A stretch of DNA of 64,000 nucleotides, taken from the NCBI RefSeq assembly GCF_018383905.1, contig NZ_JAGYWA010000004.1, positions 186,001 to 250,000 on the forward strand. The letters run 5' to 3'. Positions within the stretch are counted from its first letter, which is position 1; each line of letters opens with the position of its first letter. The notes beneath the pieces were generated by a model. It searched no databases. It worked only from the letters and a program-made list of their open reading frames with translations, and was not told the DNA's origin. Origin of the DNA: Flavobacterium branchiicola (GTDB lineage Bacteria; Bacteroidota; Bacteroidia; Flavobacteriales; Flavobacteriaceae). The translations under genes were made by a program, and so were the position numbers. Below, in pieces: positions 1 to 7,914 of this stretch.

Positions 1-480
1 GCTCCTGTTGATTCTGCTTCAGAAGAACATTATGACAGTATTATGAACATAAATGTAAAAGGACTTTATTTTACGGTTCAAAAAGTGTTACCAATTTTAA
101 ACGACGGAGCCTCAATTATTTTTAATACATCAGTAAATGCTCATGTCGGAATGCTAAATTCTAGTGTTTATGCAGCAAGTAAAGCAGCAGTTTTGTCACT
201 AAATAAAGTGTTTGCTGCAGAATTGGCACCTAGAAAAATTCGAGTTAATGCAGTTTCTCCTGGTCCAATTGAAACTCCGCTTTATGGTAAAGTAGGTTTA
301 GAGAAAGAAGAAGTGGAAGGTTTTGGAGCTGCTTTAGGCCAAAAGATCTTATTGAAACGTTTTGGTCAGGCTTCAGAAGTTGCAAAAACAATTAGTTTCC
401 TTGCTTCAGATGATTCTTCATTTATTACAGGAACTGAGATTGTTGTTGATGGCGGTCTTACTGTAAATACAGTATTATAA
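1..480 (+). CDS. SDR-family oxidoreductase (5' end cut by window)
   Basis: This is the C-terminal part of a short-chain dehydrogenase/reductase; the reading frame is open from base 1, so the Rossmann GxxxGxG start lies outside the window. Visible family marks are NxNVKG near the cut end, an NTS segment holding the catalytic Ser, and YAASKAAV, which is the YxxxK catalytic pair. The PGPIETPL segment and the C-terminal TGTEIVVDGG are typical of classical SDRs of about 250 residues. It would reduce or oxidise a small alcohol or ketone with NAD(P)H in the cytoplasm; the substrate cannot be read from sequence. A TetR gene follows about 75 bases downstream on the same strand and may control it. Confidence 0.9.
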   Translation, partial: APVDSASEEHYDSIMNINVKGLYFTVQKVLPILNDGASIIFNTSVNAHVGMLNSSVYAASKAAVLSLNKVFAAELAPRKIRVNAVSPGPIETPLYGKVGLEKEEVEGFGAALGQKILLKRFGQASEVAKTISFLASDDSSFITGTEIVVDGGLTVNTVL

Positions 481-497
481 TTTTTTTGACTTATTCA

Positions 498-528
498 GGA
501 ACGATTGTTCCGTATTTTTGTATCTTTG
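498..528 (+). promoter_or_regulatory. Putative TetR operator and -7 box
   Basis: An inverted repeat GGAAC-N4-GTTCC sits at 498-511, followed by TATCTTTG at 521-528, which fits the Bacteroidota -7 consensus TAnnTTTG. No convincing -33 TTG is present at the expected spacing, so the operator overlaps where it would be. It lies 26 bases before the likely TetR start, consistent with autoregulation. Inference from pattern only. Confidence 0.4.
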
Positions 529-553
529 CAGGAAGCAATTTAATTTTGTAGGC

Positions 554-1135
554 ATGGCTAGAACGAAAGAATTTAATGAAGATAAGGCTTTAGATAAAGC
601 TATTGAAATTTTTTGGCACAAAGGTTATAACGGAACTTCGGCGCAGGATCTGGTTACGCATTTAGGCCTAAGCCGCTCTAGTTTGTATGATACTTTTGGC
701 GATAAGCAAAAGCTTTTTGTGAAAGCACTGAAAAGATATCAGGAACAAGGTCAGAATTATGTGATTGAACTTCTGGAAAAATCTGAAAATATAAAGGTTA
801 CGTTTACAGAAATTTTTAAACAGGCAGTAATTGAGAGTCTGGAAGACCGAATAACCAAAGGTTGTTTTATGGTAAATTCTGCTGTTGAACTTGCTATGCA
901 TGATCCTGAAATTGGTAAGATTGTTCATGAGAATCAAAAGATAATGGAGGAGGTTTTCTATAAAGCAGTGAAGAAAGGGCAGGAGTCTGGTCAGATTTCG
1001 ACAAAACAAGAAGCGAGATCACTGGCACGCTTTATTTTTAATAATTACTCCGGAATCAGGGTTCTAGCCCGCGCTGGTGAAAAAGACAAACAAGTTTATG
1101 ATGATATACTAAAAGCGATGTTTTCTTTGTTTTAA
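554..1135 (+). CDS. TetR/AcrR family transcriptional regulator
   Basis: A 193-residue repressor of the TetR family. The start at 554 (MARTKEFNEDKAL) is preferred over the in-frame ATG at 518, because the family begins just before helix 1 and 518 lies inside the -7 box region. The N-terminal helix-turn-helix is visible at about residues 26-46 (GTSAQDLVTHLGLSRSSLYD then TFGDKQKLF). The C-terminal ligand-binding domain resembles the YezE/RutR-like group that often represses a neighbouring SDR or efflux gene. It probably controls itself and the upstream oxidoreductase. The ligand is unknown. Confidence 0.92.
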   Translation: MARTKEFNEDKALDKAIEIFWHKGYNGTSAQDLVTHLGLSRSSLYDTFGDKQKLFVKALKRYQEQGQNYVIELLEKSENIKVTFTEIFKQAVIESLEDRITKGCFMVNSAVELAMHDPEIGKIVHENQKIMEEVFYKAVKKGQESGQISTKQEARSLARFIFNNYSGIRVLARAGEKDKQVYDDILKAMFSLF

Positions 1136-1150
1136 AGAATCAAAGTCAAT

Positions 1151-1187
1151 AAAAAACGGCAGCTACATTTGTAGCTGCCGTTTTTTG
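1151..1187. terminator. Bidirectional intrinsic terminator
   Basis: A perfect 10-bp stem CGGCAGCTAC/GTAGCTGCCG is flanked by A6 on the left and T6 on the right. It sits between the convergent TetR gene and the nucleoid-associated protein gene and can serve both strands. Confidence 0.88.
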
Positions 1188-1218
1188 TTTTAAGTAAGTA
1201 ATAGAAAATGAAGACTTC

Positions 1219-2277
1219 TTAGCTTTTTTCTTCTTTGTTGAAGTAAACTAAGTAGTAATACATTTGTTTTTCTTCATCCCAACCTTTTTCAACAAATTTT
1301 TCTGCACTTTCAGGATTAATAAAATCCATTTTAATCTGAATATGCGTATCCAGATTAATTACATTTTTAATCGATTTTCTAGCGTCAGAAACTGCTGCGT
1401 TGGCAATTGGGAACGAGGTTACATCTTCGATGCTGTATTTTTCTCCTTTATCAACTTTATAGTTTTTGAATTCAGGAATTAAGTCAGGATTATCTAGTAC
1501 TTCATTCAGGAAATTTTGTTCTTCAAACTGATCATTTTTAGCGAAATAATTCACAGATCGGTTCATAAACATTACTTCCTCTTTCTTGTCTTCTGCTGGA
1601 AAAACAACATCTTTAGCGAAGTTTTGACAGAATTTTAAATATTTTTTTGTGATGAAGTTTTCATCTTCAAAAGCATCAACAGATAAAAAGTGCTCTAACC
1701 AGTAGCGAGCATCATAACGGTTGCTGTCTACAGTTAAAATTTTGTATCCTTCTTCTTTTTTATAATTAAAGATCAAACATCCTTTATCTAATTTGCTCAG
1801 GTTGATTCCTTGTTGCAAAATCATTTCAAGGTTGCTGTCTTTTTCTTCAAATTGTAAAAAGTCAGCTTGCAGCTCACTTTTAAAAATTCCGATCGCATCA
1901 ACAACATTATTGTCGATACTCAGATTAGTCAAATACGTTATATAAACCTCTCCGTTTTTAATATGCGGATGATTTGACTGCTCAAATAAATGTGTAGTGA
2001 TTTTTTTAGAGATCTCCTGTACATTAGAAGGATTTGCGAAAATTTCCGTTGCATATTTAAACATATCATTATAGTCTAAATCTACTTCATGCGCAAATTG
2101 ATAATAGTTTTCTTCTTTCTCTCTAAAAGGTTTAAAAAAGTATTCTTTAATCAAAGGAACAATTTCATCATTTAAATTAAATGGTTGTTCTGATAAAAAA
2201 ATAGCTTCGTTACGGCTTTTGTTTCCTACGCGGTGTATCGAAAGAGATTCGATGTGGGTGTTGAATAAATTGATCAT
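1219..2277 (-). CDS. Nucleoid-associated protein (NdpA/YejK family, PF04245)
   Basis: A 352-residue soluble protein that matches the nucleoid-associated NdpA/YejK family along its whole length. The start MINLFNTHIESLSIHRVGNK with IFLSEQPFNL, and the central YITYLTNLSIDNNVVDAIGIFKSE, are typical of the Bacteroidota branch. Family members are 330-350 residues long and bind the nucleoid; their biochemical role is poorly defined. No signal peptide or membrane segment is present. It is a single-gene unit ending in the shared terminator at 1151-1187. The product family is clear; the function in this organism is inferred from the family. Confidence 0.85.
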   Translation of the reverse strand: MINLFNTHIESLSIHRVGNKSRNEAIFLSEQPFNLNDEIVPLIKEYFFKPFREKEENYYQFAHEVDLDYNDMFKYATEIFANPSNVQEISKKITTHLFEQSNHPHIKNGEVYITYLTNLSIDNNVVDAIGIFKSELQADFLQFEEKDSNLEMILQQGINLSKLDKGCLIFNYKKEEGYKILTVDSNRYDARYWLEHFLSVDAFEDENFITKKYLKFCQNFAKDVVFPAEDKKEEVMFMNRSVNYFAKNDQFEEQNFLNEVLDNPDLIPEFKNYKVDKGEKYSIEDVTSFPIANAAVSDARKSIKNVINLDTHIQIKMDFINPESAEKFVEKGWDEEKQMYYYLVYFNKEEKS

Positions 2278-2285
2278 TTATTTTA

Positions 2286-2317
2286 GGTGCTGAGGTTCTA
2301 AGTTGCTAAGATACTAA
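2286..2317. repeat. Degenerate octamer array (4 units)
   Basis: Four consecutive 8-nt units: GGTGCTGA GGTTCTAA GTTGCTAA GATACTAA. The consensus GNNNCTRA recurs at many sites in the window. The last unit overlaps and supplies the TAG stop codon of the four-helix-bundle gene. Confidence 0.85.
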
Positions 2318-2679
2318 GGTTTAGTTCTTTCTTTTATCTTTTTTATAAAAGAAACTAACATTCTTTCTATTTCGCGGCTATCCTCATATAAGTTATTAAA
2401 ATCTTCTTCTTTTAAATAAGATATGTTTTTTGCGATTTCTAATTGCGTTTGCATTTCGAATAATGAACCAACAGAAATGTTTAGAAAGCGTAAAAGTTCT
2501 TTATCGCTTTCTCTTCCAAATCCTTCTGCAATGTTACTGGGAATAGAAATCGAACTTCGTCTAATTTGTGAAGTTAATCCGAAGATTTCTTCTTTAGGGA
2601 ATTTGTTTGTTAAGGAATAAATTTTGGTAATTAAGGTCATTGATTTCTGCCAAACCAATAAAGTTCTAAAAGTGCTCAT
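2314..2679 (-). CDS. Four-helix bundle protein (S23/IVS family)
   Basis: A 121-residue all-helical protein of the four-helix bundle family first seen in 23S rRNA intervening sequences (S23). Diagnostic segments are LLVWQKSM near the N terminus, FPKEEIFGLTSQIRRSSISIPSNIAEG in the middle and LEIAKNISYL toward the end. The molecular role of free-standing members is not established. The gene is flanked by octamer arrays in opposite orientation (2286-2317 and 2734-2765), and its last codons and stop come from the left array. That layout suggests a small mobile cassette or a gene trimmed by repeat insertion. It is isolated, between genes of unrelated function. Confidence 0.88.
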   Translation of the reverse strand: MSTFRTLLVWQKSMTLITKIYSLTNKFPKEEIFGLTSQIRRSSISIPSNIAEGFGRESDKELLRFLNISVGSLFEMQTQLEIAKNISYLKEEDFNNLYEDSREIERMLVSFIKKIKERTKP

Positions 2680-2733
2680 TACTTATTTTTAAATTAAATA
2701 TAAAAATAAGAAAAATCCTTCAGATTAAAAATC

Positions 2734-2765
2734 TTAGAGCCTTAGCTTCTCAGAACCTTAGAACC
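2734..2765. repeat. Degenerate octamer array, inverted orientation
   Basis: Four 8-nt units read in reverse orientation: TTAGAGCC TTAGCTTC TCAGAACC TTAGAACC. This is the complement of the GNNNCTRA pattern found at 2286-2317, so the two arrays bracket the four-helix-bundle gene as an inverted pair. Confidence 0.85.
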
Positions 2766-2773
2766 TTAAAAAA

Positions 2774-3313
2774 TTAATTCCAATTCTCCTCAAATCCATA
2801 ATCTTCAAAGCTGTCGTCGCCTTCAAACATGTCAAGATCATCTTCGTCTAAATCATCTTCAAATTCTCCGTAGATATCATCGTGCATATCTGCTTCAAAG
2901 CTTTTCTCTGTTGCTTCGTCCGGCATTTCTCCGTGAGAGAATAGAGTTTCAGGATAAGTAACTCCAACTTGTTCCTCTTCGATTGCAGCCAGTTCAACTA
3001 AGAAAGTCCACATACTGATGAAATCGTAAACGTAGATAATCTTTGTACTTTCTTTATCTAAAATACTAGATAATGGGTAGTCGTTCATGGTTCTGATTTC
3101 GCCAGGAACATCACCAGTATCAAAAAGCGGAATCTCATCTTCCTGATTCCAGGTTTCGTCGCAAGTGTAAAACGAAGCTACTTCTGATCCGTCAAAACCA
3201 AAAGCATTGAAGATCGCATTGTGTAAATCCTCAAGAGTATCTTCTTCAAGAATTGCAATGTCTCTGAAAATATCTTCTTCAGCGTCTAGAATAACTCTAA
3301 ATTTATAAACCAT
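2774..3313 (-). CDS. Plasmid pRiA4b ORF-3-like protein (PF07929)
   Basis: A 179-residue acidic cytoplasmic protein. The N-terminal two thirds (YKFRVILDAEEDIFRDIAI, LEDLHNAIFNAFGFD, EVASFYTCDETW, YVYDFISMWTFLVEL) match the pRiA4b ORF-3-like domain, often labelled IS1096 element passenger TnpR family in Bacteroidota. The last 45 residues are a run of Asp/Glu with aromatic residues (GEFEDDLDEDDLDMFEGDD). The biochemical function of the family is unknown. Despite the family name, I see no transposon nearby. It is monocistronic, starting at an ATG with an A-rich upstream. Confidence 0.8.
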   Translation of the reverse strand: MVYKFRVILDAEEDIFRDIAILEEDTLEDLHNAIFNAFGFDGSEVASFYTCDETWNQEDEIPLFDTGDVPGEIRTMNDYPLSSILDKESTKIIYVYDFISMWTFLVELAAIEEEQVGVTYPETLFSHGEMPDEATEKSFEADMHDDIYGEFEDDLDEDDLDMFEGDDSFEDYGFEENWN

Positions 3314-3354
3314 AATCTTTGTTTTTATTGAGAGGTCAAAGGTAAAATATAAAA

Positions 3355-3384
3355 AACGAAATACGAATTACGAATTACGATTTG
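3355..3384. repeat. Short heptamer array
   Basis: About three 7-nt units built on ATTACGA/ACGAATT lie between the pRiA4b-like gene and the hairpin at 3434. It belongs to the short-period arrays described in the findings. Confidence 0.5.
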
Positions 3385-3433
3385 TTGAAAAGATTTTAAT
3401 GAATTGTTTTTCTGTGTTTTAACTGAATCTTAA

Positions 3434-3512
3434 TCCTGTAAGGTTTTCAACACCTTGTAGGTTTGATGAATACACAAGTTAATACCTACAAGGTTTTAAA
3501 AACCTTGCAGGA
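3434..3512. repeat. Palindromic intergenic repeat (CAAGGTTTT family)
   Basis: Two self-complementary blocks, each an inverted repeat around AAGGTTTT...AACCTTG, are arranged as a larger inverted pair (CCTTGTAGGT ... ACCTACAAGG). The same element recurs at 24614-24697 inside the trp operon. It sits immediately 3' of the HPP gene and could act as a terminator or mRNA-stabilising hairpin. Confidence 0.75.
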
Positions 3513-3521
3513 ATAGCAAAA

Positions 3522-4121
3522 CTATTTTCTAGCCAGTCGCTTTCTGATTTTATGATAATGTTTGTGATACGTACTATGACTCGGATAGCTTCTGCTGGAA
3601 GTCATATTATTAAAAATCAAAGCCGTTAAGAACAAAATCAGAACACCAACTAAAACCGGAGAAATGACGTACATGTATCCTAATGATTTTACTTTTTCTG
3701 TTCCAATTACAGCAATTAAAGCTGTTGCACCTCCGGGTGGATGAAGTGTTTTGGTAATCTGCATTAAAATTATGGCTATTGATACTGCCAATGGAGCTGC
3801 AATATACATAATGTCCGGAACCAGTTTATGAACCGTTACACCAACAATTGCAGATATTACATGTCCGCCAATTAAATTTCGAGGCTGAGAAAAAGGACTC
3901 TGGATAATTCCGTAAACCAAAACACTCGAAGCTCCAAAAGAGCCAATTAAATAAACAGCATCACTTCCTGAAAAGTGCATCGACTGTACGTAAGCCAAAA
4001 GACCAATTCCAACAAATGATCCTAAAAACGACCAGAAATGTTCTTTATAATCGATTAGAGTTTCTTTATAAAGAATATAACGCGTTTTACGATATCCTCT
4101 TTTTATTTTTGGAGTAGGCAT
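3522..4121 (-). CDS. HPP family membrane protein
   Basis: A 199-residue inner-membrane protein of the HPP family (PF04982), named for the LHPPGGATALIAVIG motif that is seen here intact. Four to five hydrophobic segments can be read, beginning at FLGSFVGIGLLAY. Some relatives in cyanobacteria and plastids are linked to nitrite transport, but bacterial members are uncharacterised. I chose the ATG at 4121 (MPTPKIKRGYRK). A TTG at 4175 would add 18 residues and lie only 17 bases after the ClC stop. It is probably co-transcribed with the upstream ClC gene. Confidence 0.85.
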   Translation of the reverse strand: MPTPKIKRGYRKTRYILYKETLIDYKEHFWSFLGSFVGIGLLAYVQSMHFSGSDAVYLIGSFGASSVLVYGIIQSPFSQPRNLIGGHVISAIVGVTVHKLVPDIMYIAAPLAVSIAIILMQITKTLHPPGGATALIAVIGTEKVKSLGYMYVISPVLVGVLILFLTALIFNNMTSSRSYPSHSTYHKHYHKIRKRLARK

Positions 4122-4192
4122 AAGTGCTTTAAATATTTGTTGTGGTATTTTATATTGTAGTTTTTCAGATTTCAAGGAGGAATCTGAAAAAC

Positions 4193-5473
4193 TTATTTAA
4201 TCAAATTTGGTGAATAACTGTATACTGTATAAGGGTATATCATTTTTGCAGTGTATTTAGAAATTAAGCAAACTACAAGAATTGGGAAGAATAAAGTATA
4301 ATCATTCGTTAATCCGCATACCAGGAATATAGCAGTAAAAGGAGCATGAATACTGGCACTTAAAACAGCCGCCATTCCGATAATCATAAAGTTAATCGGG
4401 ATTACATTTACATGGAAAAAGCTGTTTAAGAAGGAAGCAAGCAATAATCCTAAGAAAGCCCCAATAAATAAACTAGGTGCAAAAACACCACCATCGCCTC
4501 CTGAAGCCAGCGTAATTGAAGTTACAATTGGTTTTAGAATCAATATTCCGATAAATGTAATTGCCAAAGTTACCGTCATAGTAACTTCAGAAGCATTTCC
4601 GAAAATTCCTTTTATAGCATGATAACCTTCTCCATACAATTGTGGGAAGAAAAATAATGAAGCACTTAAAACTACAGAACCAATTAGAATTTTATAATAA
4701 TGAGTATCTATTTTACCAAATTGCGATTTAAAGAATAAAACACAACGAGTTAAGTAAACGGAATTAATACCAGCTAGAATTCCTAAAAGAATAAAGTATG
4801 GAATTGCTTTTAAATGCCATGTTACAATTGAAACTGCAAACAAAGGCTCTTCTTTTAAAATCGTTAACAGACCAAAAGCGATCGAAACTGCAATTACATT
4901 TGAAATGATAAAGGCTCGTGTTACTTTTCTTGAAATAACTTCAAAAGCAAATAAAACTCCTGCAATCGGACTGCTGAAAAGTGCTGTAACTCCGGCAGCA
5001 ACACCTGCACAAATTAATTCGGTTTTGTATTGACGAAAGACATTCTTTTTTTCGTGAGCAACAGAACCAATTGTTGCAGTTGCAACTACGGTAGAAACTT
5101 CGATTCCTGTTGATCCTCCAAAAATAACAGTTAATAAACCGTTGATAAAGTGAGACGGAATTTTATAAGAAGGAAGATTTTTAGATTTAGAAGCCGTACT
5201 TTCGAAAACTTCTTTAATTCCTTTGTTTTCTTTTTTCTTGAAAAGATATTGTCTTAGAAAATAAATAACCGATAATCCGAAAACAGGGAACACAATATAA
5301 AATATAGGATGTACCGATACTTCATGAAAGAAAATTTGTTCGTAGTATTCTGTTATTTTTTTCAGTGAAATTCCAAGAAAGGCAGAAAGGAAGCCAATTA
5401 AAATAGAAACAATAACTAATTTTCGGAATTTGATAAATTGATGATTTTTTTTGATTTGCGCCGTTTTGTTCAT
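4193..5473 (-). CDS. ClC-type chloride channel/antiporter family protein
   Basis: A 426-residue polytopic membrane protein of the voltage-gated chloride channel family. It contains GGSTGIEVSTVV at about 119-130, which aligns with the GREGP gating-glutamate motif (Glu125 conserved), and GGDGGVFAPSLFIGAFLG, which is the GxFxP filter segment. The first filter motif GSGIP is replaced by NKGIK (about 83-87), so anion selectivity may differ from classical Cl-/H+ exchangers. No cytoplasmic CBS domains follow. It is the first gene of a two-gene unit with the HPP protein. Family assignment is firm; the transported ion is not proven. Confidence 0.9.
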   Translation of the reverse strand: MNKTAQIKKNHQFIKFRKLVIVSILIGFLSAFLGISLKKITEYYEQIFFHEVSVHPIFYIVFPVFGLSVIYFLRQYLFKKKENKGIKEVFESTASKSKNLPSYKIPSHFINGLLTVIFGGSTGIEVSTVVATATIGSVAHEKKNVFRQYKTELICAGVAAGVTALFSSPIAGVLFAFEVISRKVTRAFIISNVIAVSIAFGLLTILKEEPLFAVSIVTWHLKAIPYFILLGILAGINSVYLTRCVLFFKSQFGKIDTHYYKILIGSVVLSASLFFFPQLYGEGYHAIKGIFGNASEVTMTVTLAITFIGILILKPIVTSITLASGGDGGVFAPSLFIGAFLGLLLASFLNSFFHVNVIPINFMIIGMAAVLSASIHAPFTAIFLVCGLTNDYTLFFPILVVCLISKYTAKMIYPYTVYSYSPNLIK

Positions 5474-5632
5474 CAGAATAAGTTTAAGAAATCCGCATTT
5501 TTGTTTTGCGGATTACAAAATTAAGAATCAAATTCGGTTTTTTCTAGGAAATCTTCATTTTACTGTGTTAAAACCGATATAAACAGGAAAATTCTTTCAG
5601 TGTGCTTTATGTAGCATATTGATGAGAATTTG

Positions 5633-5696
5633 CTCGCAAAGTCGCAGAGTCACAAAGAATTTACTTAAAAACTTTGCGGCTCTGCGACTTTGCGAG
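5633..5696. repeat. Octamer array hairpin
   Basis: A perfect 17-bp inverted repeat (5633-5649 with 5680-5696) is built from 8-nt units CTCGCAAA GTCGCAGA GTCACAAA, the CARA version of the GNNNCWRA octamer pattern. It lies between the VOC gene and the ClC gene. Confidence 0.85.
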
Positions 5697-5714
5697 ATTC
5701 AAAAAATAGCTTAA

Positions 5715-6104
5715 TTATCGCTCATAGAATTCTATTGGAAGCAAATCTGGATCAGCAATAAAAGTGAAACGTTTTTCGGTGATTTCATCAATTCTTATGG
5801 GTTCCGATTCGATGTTTTTTGTATTTAGAAAAGCAATAGTTTCTTCCAGATTAATTACTTCAAAAGCTAAATGACGCAAACCAACGGCTTCAGGTCTTGA
5901 AGGTCTTTGCGGCGGATTTGGAAATGAAAATAATTCGACTACATAAGAACCATTTAAAGCCAAATCTAATTTGTAAGACTGACGTTCTTCACGATAAATT
6001 TCGCGAATAATAGTAAGACCTAAAATCTGAGTATAGAAATACTTCGATTTTTCGTAATCGGAGCATAAAATGGCAATATGGTGTATTTTGTTTAGAGTAA
6101 GCAT
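5715..6104 (-). CDS. VOC family protein, YaeR/GloA2-like
   Basis: A 129-residue single vicinal-oxygen-chelate domain protein, the same length as E. coli YaeR. It starts with NKIHHIAILCSDYEKSKYFYTQILG, has LRHLAFEV at the middle metal-ligand position and ends LLPIEFYE, so the usual His and Glu metal ligands are present. The GloA2/YaeR group is glyoxalase I-like, but its substrate is uncertain. Its start codon shares one base with the stop of the upstream acetyltransferase, so it ends a three-gene operon (YCII, acetyltransferase, VOC). Confidence 0.87.
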   Translation of the reverse strand: MLTLNKIHHIAILCSDYEKSKYFYTQILGLTIIREIYREERQSYKLDLALNGSYVVELFSFPNPPQRPSRPEAVGLRHLAFEVINLEETIAFLNTKNIESEPIRIDEITEKRFTFIADPDLLPIEFYER

Positions 6105-6679
6105 TATTTTTTTGATTCAGGTTCCTGATTTAATTTTCGAATTACTTTTGCCGGATTTCCAACGGCCAGTGAATTATCCGGAATATCTTTGGTAACAACA
6201 GATCCGGCGCCAATAACGCAGCCTTTTCCAATTGTTACTCCCGGGCAAATAACAGAATTTCCGCCAATCCAGCAATCATCACCAATCGTGACTGGATAAG
6301 CATTTTCCAGAGATTTTCTTAATTCAGCGTTAAGCGGGTGTGATGCAGTATAAATTTGAACGTTTGGTGCAATAAAAACATTTGATCCAATATTGACTGG
6401 TGCGCAATCCAGCACAACGCAATTGACATTAAAATAAACGTTTTCTCCGCAGAAAATATTATATCCGTAATCGCAAAGAAAAGGAGGTTCAATATAAAGT
6501 CCAGATCCTGCGTTCGGTATTAATGTTGCTAAAATTTCTTTTGCTTTTTTGGTCACCCGATATTCTTTTACATTTAAGCTGTGTAGAAGATTTTTGGCGG
6601 CGCGACGACCTTTTAATAATTCTGGATCCATGGCATTGTAATATTCGCCAGAGATCATTTTTTCTTTTTCAGTTTTCAT
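6104..6679 (-). CDS. maa: Sugar O-acetyltransferase, maltose acetyltransferase type
   Basis: A 191-residue left-handed beta-helix (hexapeptide) acetyltransferase. The N-terminal MKTEKEKMISGEYYNAMDPELL is the Mac domain, followed by hexapeptide repeats, the catalytic His in the TASHPLNAE segment, and VTIGDDCWIGGNSVICPGVTIG and VIGAGSVVTKDIPDNSLAVGNPAK near the C terminus. It would acetylate maltose, glucose or a related sugar with acetyl-CoA in the cytoplasm. The ATG at 6679 is chosen; the longer in-frame start would overlap the YCII gene. Only two bases separate it from that gene. The exact sugar is not determined. Confidence 0.9.
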   Translation of the reverse strand: MKTEKEKMISGEYYNAMDPELLKGRRAAKNLLHSLNVKEYRVTKKAKEILATLIPNAGSGLYIEPPFLCDYGYNIFCGENVYFNVNCVVLDCAPVNIGSNVFIAPNVQIYTASHPLNAELRKSLENAYPVTIGDDCWIGGNSVICPGVTIGKGCVIGAGSVVTKDIPDNSLAVGNPAKVIRKLNQEPESKK

Positions 6680-6681
6680 AT

Positions 6682-7140
6682 TTACATTTTCGTCTTCGCA
6701 ATTTTCTCGTGTACTTTTACTGTTTCCTGCAAAGCTGCGGTACAGTACCAAGGCGTTAATTCAGCTTCCAGTAAGTTGGCTTTTATTGCGGGATCTGTTG
6801 CGACAAGCGCTTTGGCTTCGTCTACCGTTTCTACATTAAAAATATAAATGCCACGATAGTTTCTGTCATTTTTCATGAAAGGCCCGGCTACAACCAGTTT
6901 CCCTTCTTTGGCTAATTTACCAATGTTTGCCATATGACCTTCAAACAATTTTTTAGTTTCTTCTTTTGAAGCCGTTGTATTGGTTCCTGATTTTAAAAGG
7001 CAGAAGACATATTTCTTCATTCCGTACTCATCGGCATGAAGTGATTTTGCTAAAGCTTCGTCATATTTAACTTCGGTTTCCTGAGAAAATCCTATTGTAC
7101 TGAAAAGTAAAAATGCCAGGATAATTAGTGAATTTTTCAT
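6682..7140 (-). CDS. Exported YCII-related domain protein
   Basis: A 152-residue protein with a signal peptide (MKNSLIILAFLLFSTIGFSQ, cleavage likely after the FSQ) and a YCII-like alpha/beta domain (KKYVFCLLKSG, FEGHMANIGKLAKEGKLVVAGPF, GIYIFNVETVDEAKALVATDPAIKANLLEAELTPW). The His-Asp pair of YCII is partly kept as GHM and TDP. It is probably periplasmic. YCII proteins have no settled activity. First gene of a tight operon with maa and the VOC gene. Confidence 0.82.
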   Translation of the reverse strand: MKNSLIILAFLLFSTIGFSQETEVKYDEALAKSLHADEYGMKKYVFCLLKSGTNTTASKEETKKLFEGHMANIGKLAKEGKLVVAGPFMKNDRNYRGIYIFNVETVDEAKALVATDPAIKANLLEAELTPWYCTAALQETVKVHEKIAKTKM

Positions 7141-7190
7141 AAGAATAATTTAAGTTTAAAAAAGATATTTTTTAAAATCGTTCTCAATTT

Positions 7191-7292
7191 TTGTCATTTC
7201 GACGAAGGAGAAATCGCATTAGAAATTCCGTACAGAATGTTGCCAATCTTTGTCGAGCTACGAGTGTGATTTCTCCTTCGTCGAAATGACAA
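7191..7292. repeat. 102-bp long inverted repeat, copy 1
   Basis: It begins TTGTCATTTCGACGAAGGAG and ends with the complement, CTCCTTCGTCGAAATGACAA, giving arms of about 25 bases around a conserved middle of about 50 bases. Related copies are at 23707-23808 and 50321-50422. It lies between the DinB and YCII genes and may end transcription of the DinB gene. Confidence 0.85.
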
Positions 7293-7314
7293 TACTGTAG
7301 AAAAAAATCTATAA

Positions 7315-7773
7315 CTAAAGCAATTTCTTCAAAATAACAATCTGCCCCAAATGATACACATCATGCTGAATAATTCCGTGAAGATGTTCATAATACGTAT
7401 GACCATTACTAACATATATTTTGGCTAAATGCTCATCATTAAAATCTTCAAAAAAAGCATTCCATGATTCCTGAGATTTTGCCAGTGTTTGAAGTGATTG
7501 TTCCCAGGCGGCTTCAGAAGGATCTAAAACAGGAACAAAATAGTTATGCCCCGGAGCTTGCACAACTTCTCCCTGCATGCGTTCCAGTATATTTCTTCTC
7601 CATTGTATCAGGTGATTTACAATTTCCCAAATCGTATTTAGATTTGGATTTATCTTTTTGTACGCTTGTTCTGCAGTTATATTTTTTAAAGTATTTGCCA
7701 AGGTAACCTCCAACCATGGATTTCCATCATAAATGGATTGATATAAATTTGAAATTCTCTTACTTTCTGACAT
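7315..7773 (-). CDS. DinB family protein
   Basis: A 152-residue helical protein of the DinB/YfiT-like metal-binding superfamily. The three expected metal-ligand histidines are visible: one in WEIVNHLIQWR, and two in HGIIQHDVYHLGQIVILKKLL at the C terminus. Known relatives use this fold for thiol (bacillithiol) transfer or unknown stress roles; the activity here is not known. The start at 7773 (MSESKRISNLYQ) is preferred; upstream in-frame sequence does not look like the family. Single-gene unit. Confidence 0.87.
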   Translation of the reverse strand: MSESKRISNLYQSIYDGNPWLEVTLANTLKNITAEQAYKKINPNLNTIWEIVNHLIQWRRNILERMQGEVVQAPGHNYFVPVLDPSEAAWEQSLQTLAKSQESWNAFFEDFNDEHLAKIYVSNGHTYYEHLHGIIQHDVYHLGQIVILKKLL

Positions 7774-7914
7774 AATTAATTGTTTTTTGCAATTCCTAGC
7801 TAAGATACAAATTAGATATTTACAACTCATCCCCGAAATTCTACAATTGGGTTATTTAATATTTTTTAACAAGAATTGTTAAAATACATTTGTCTCATCA
7901 AAACCAAAGATGAC

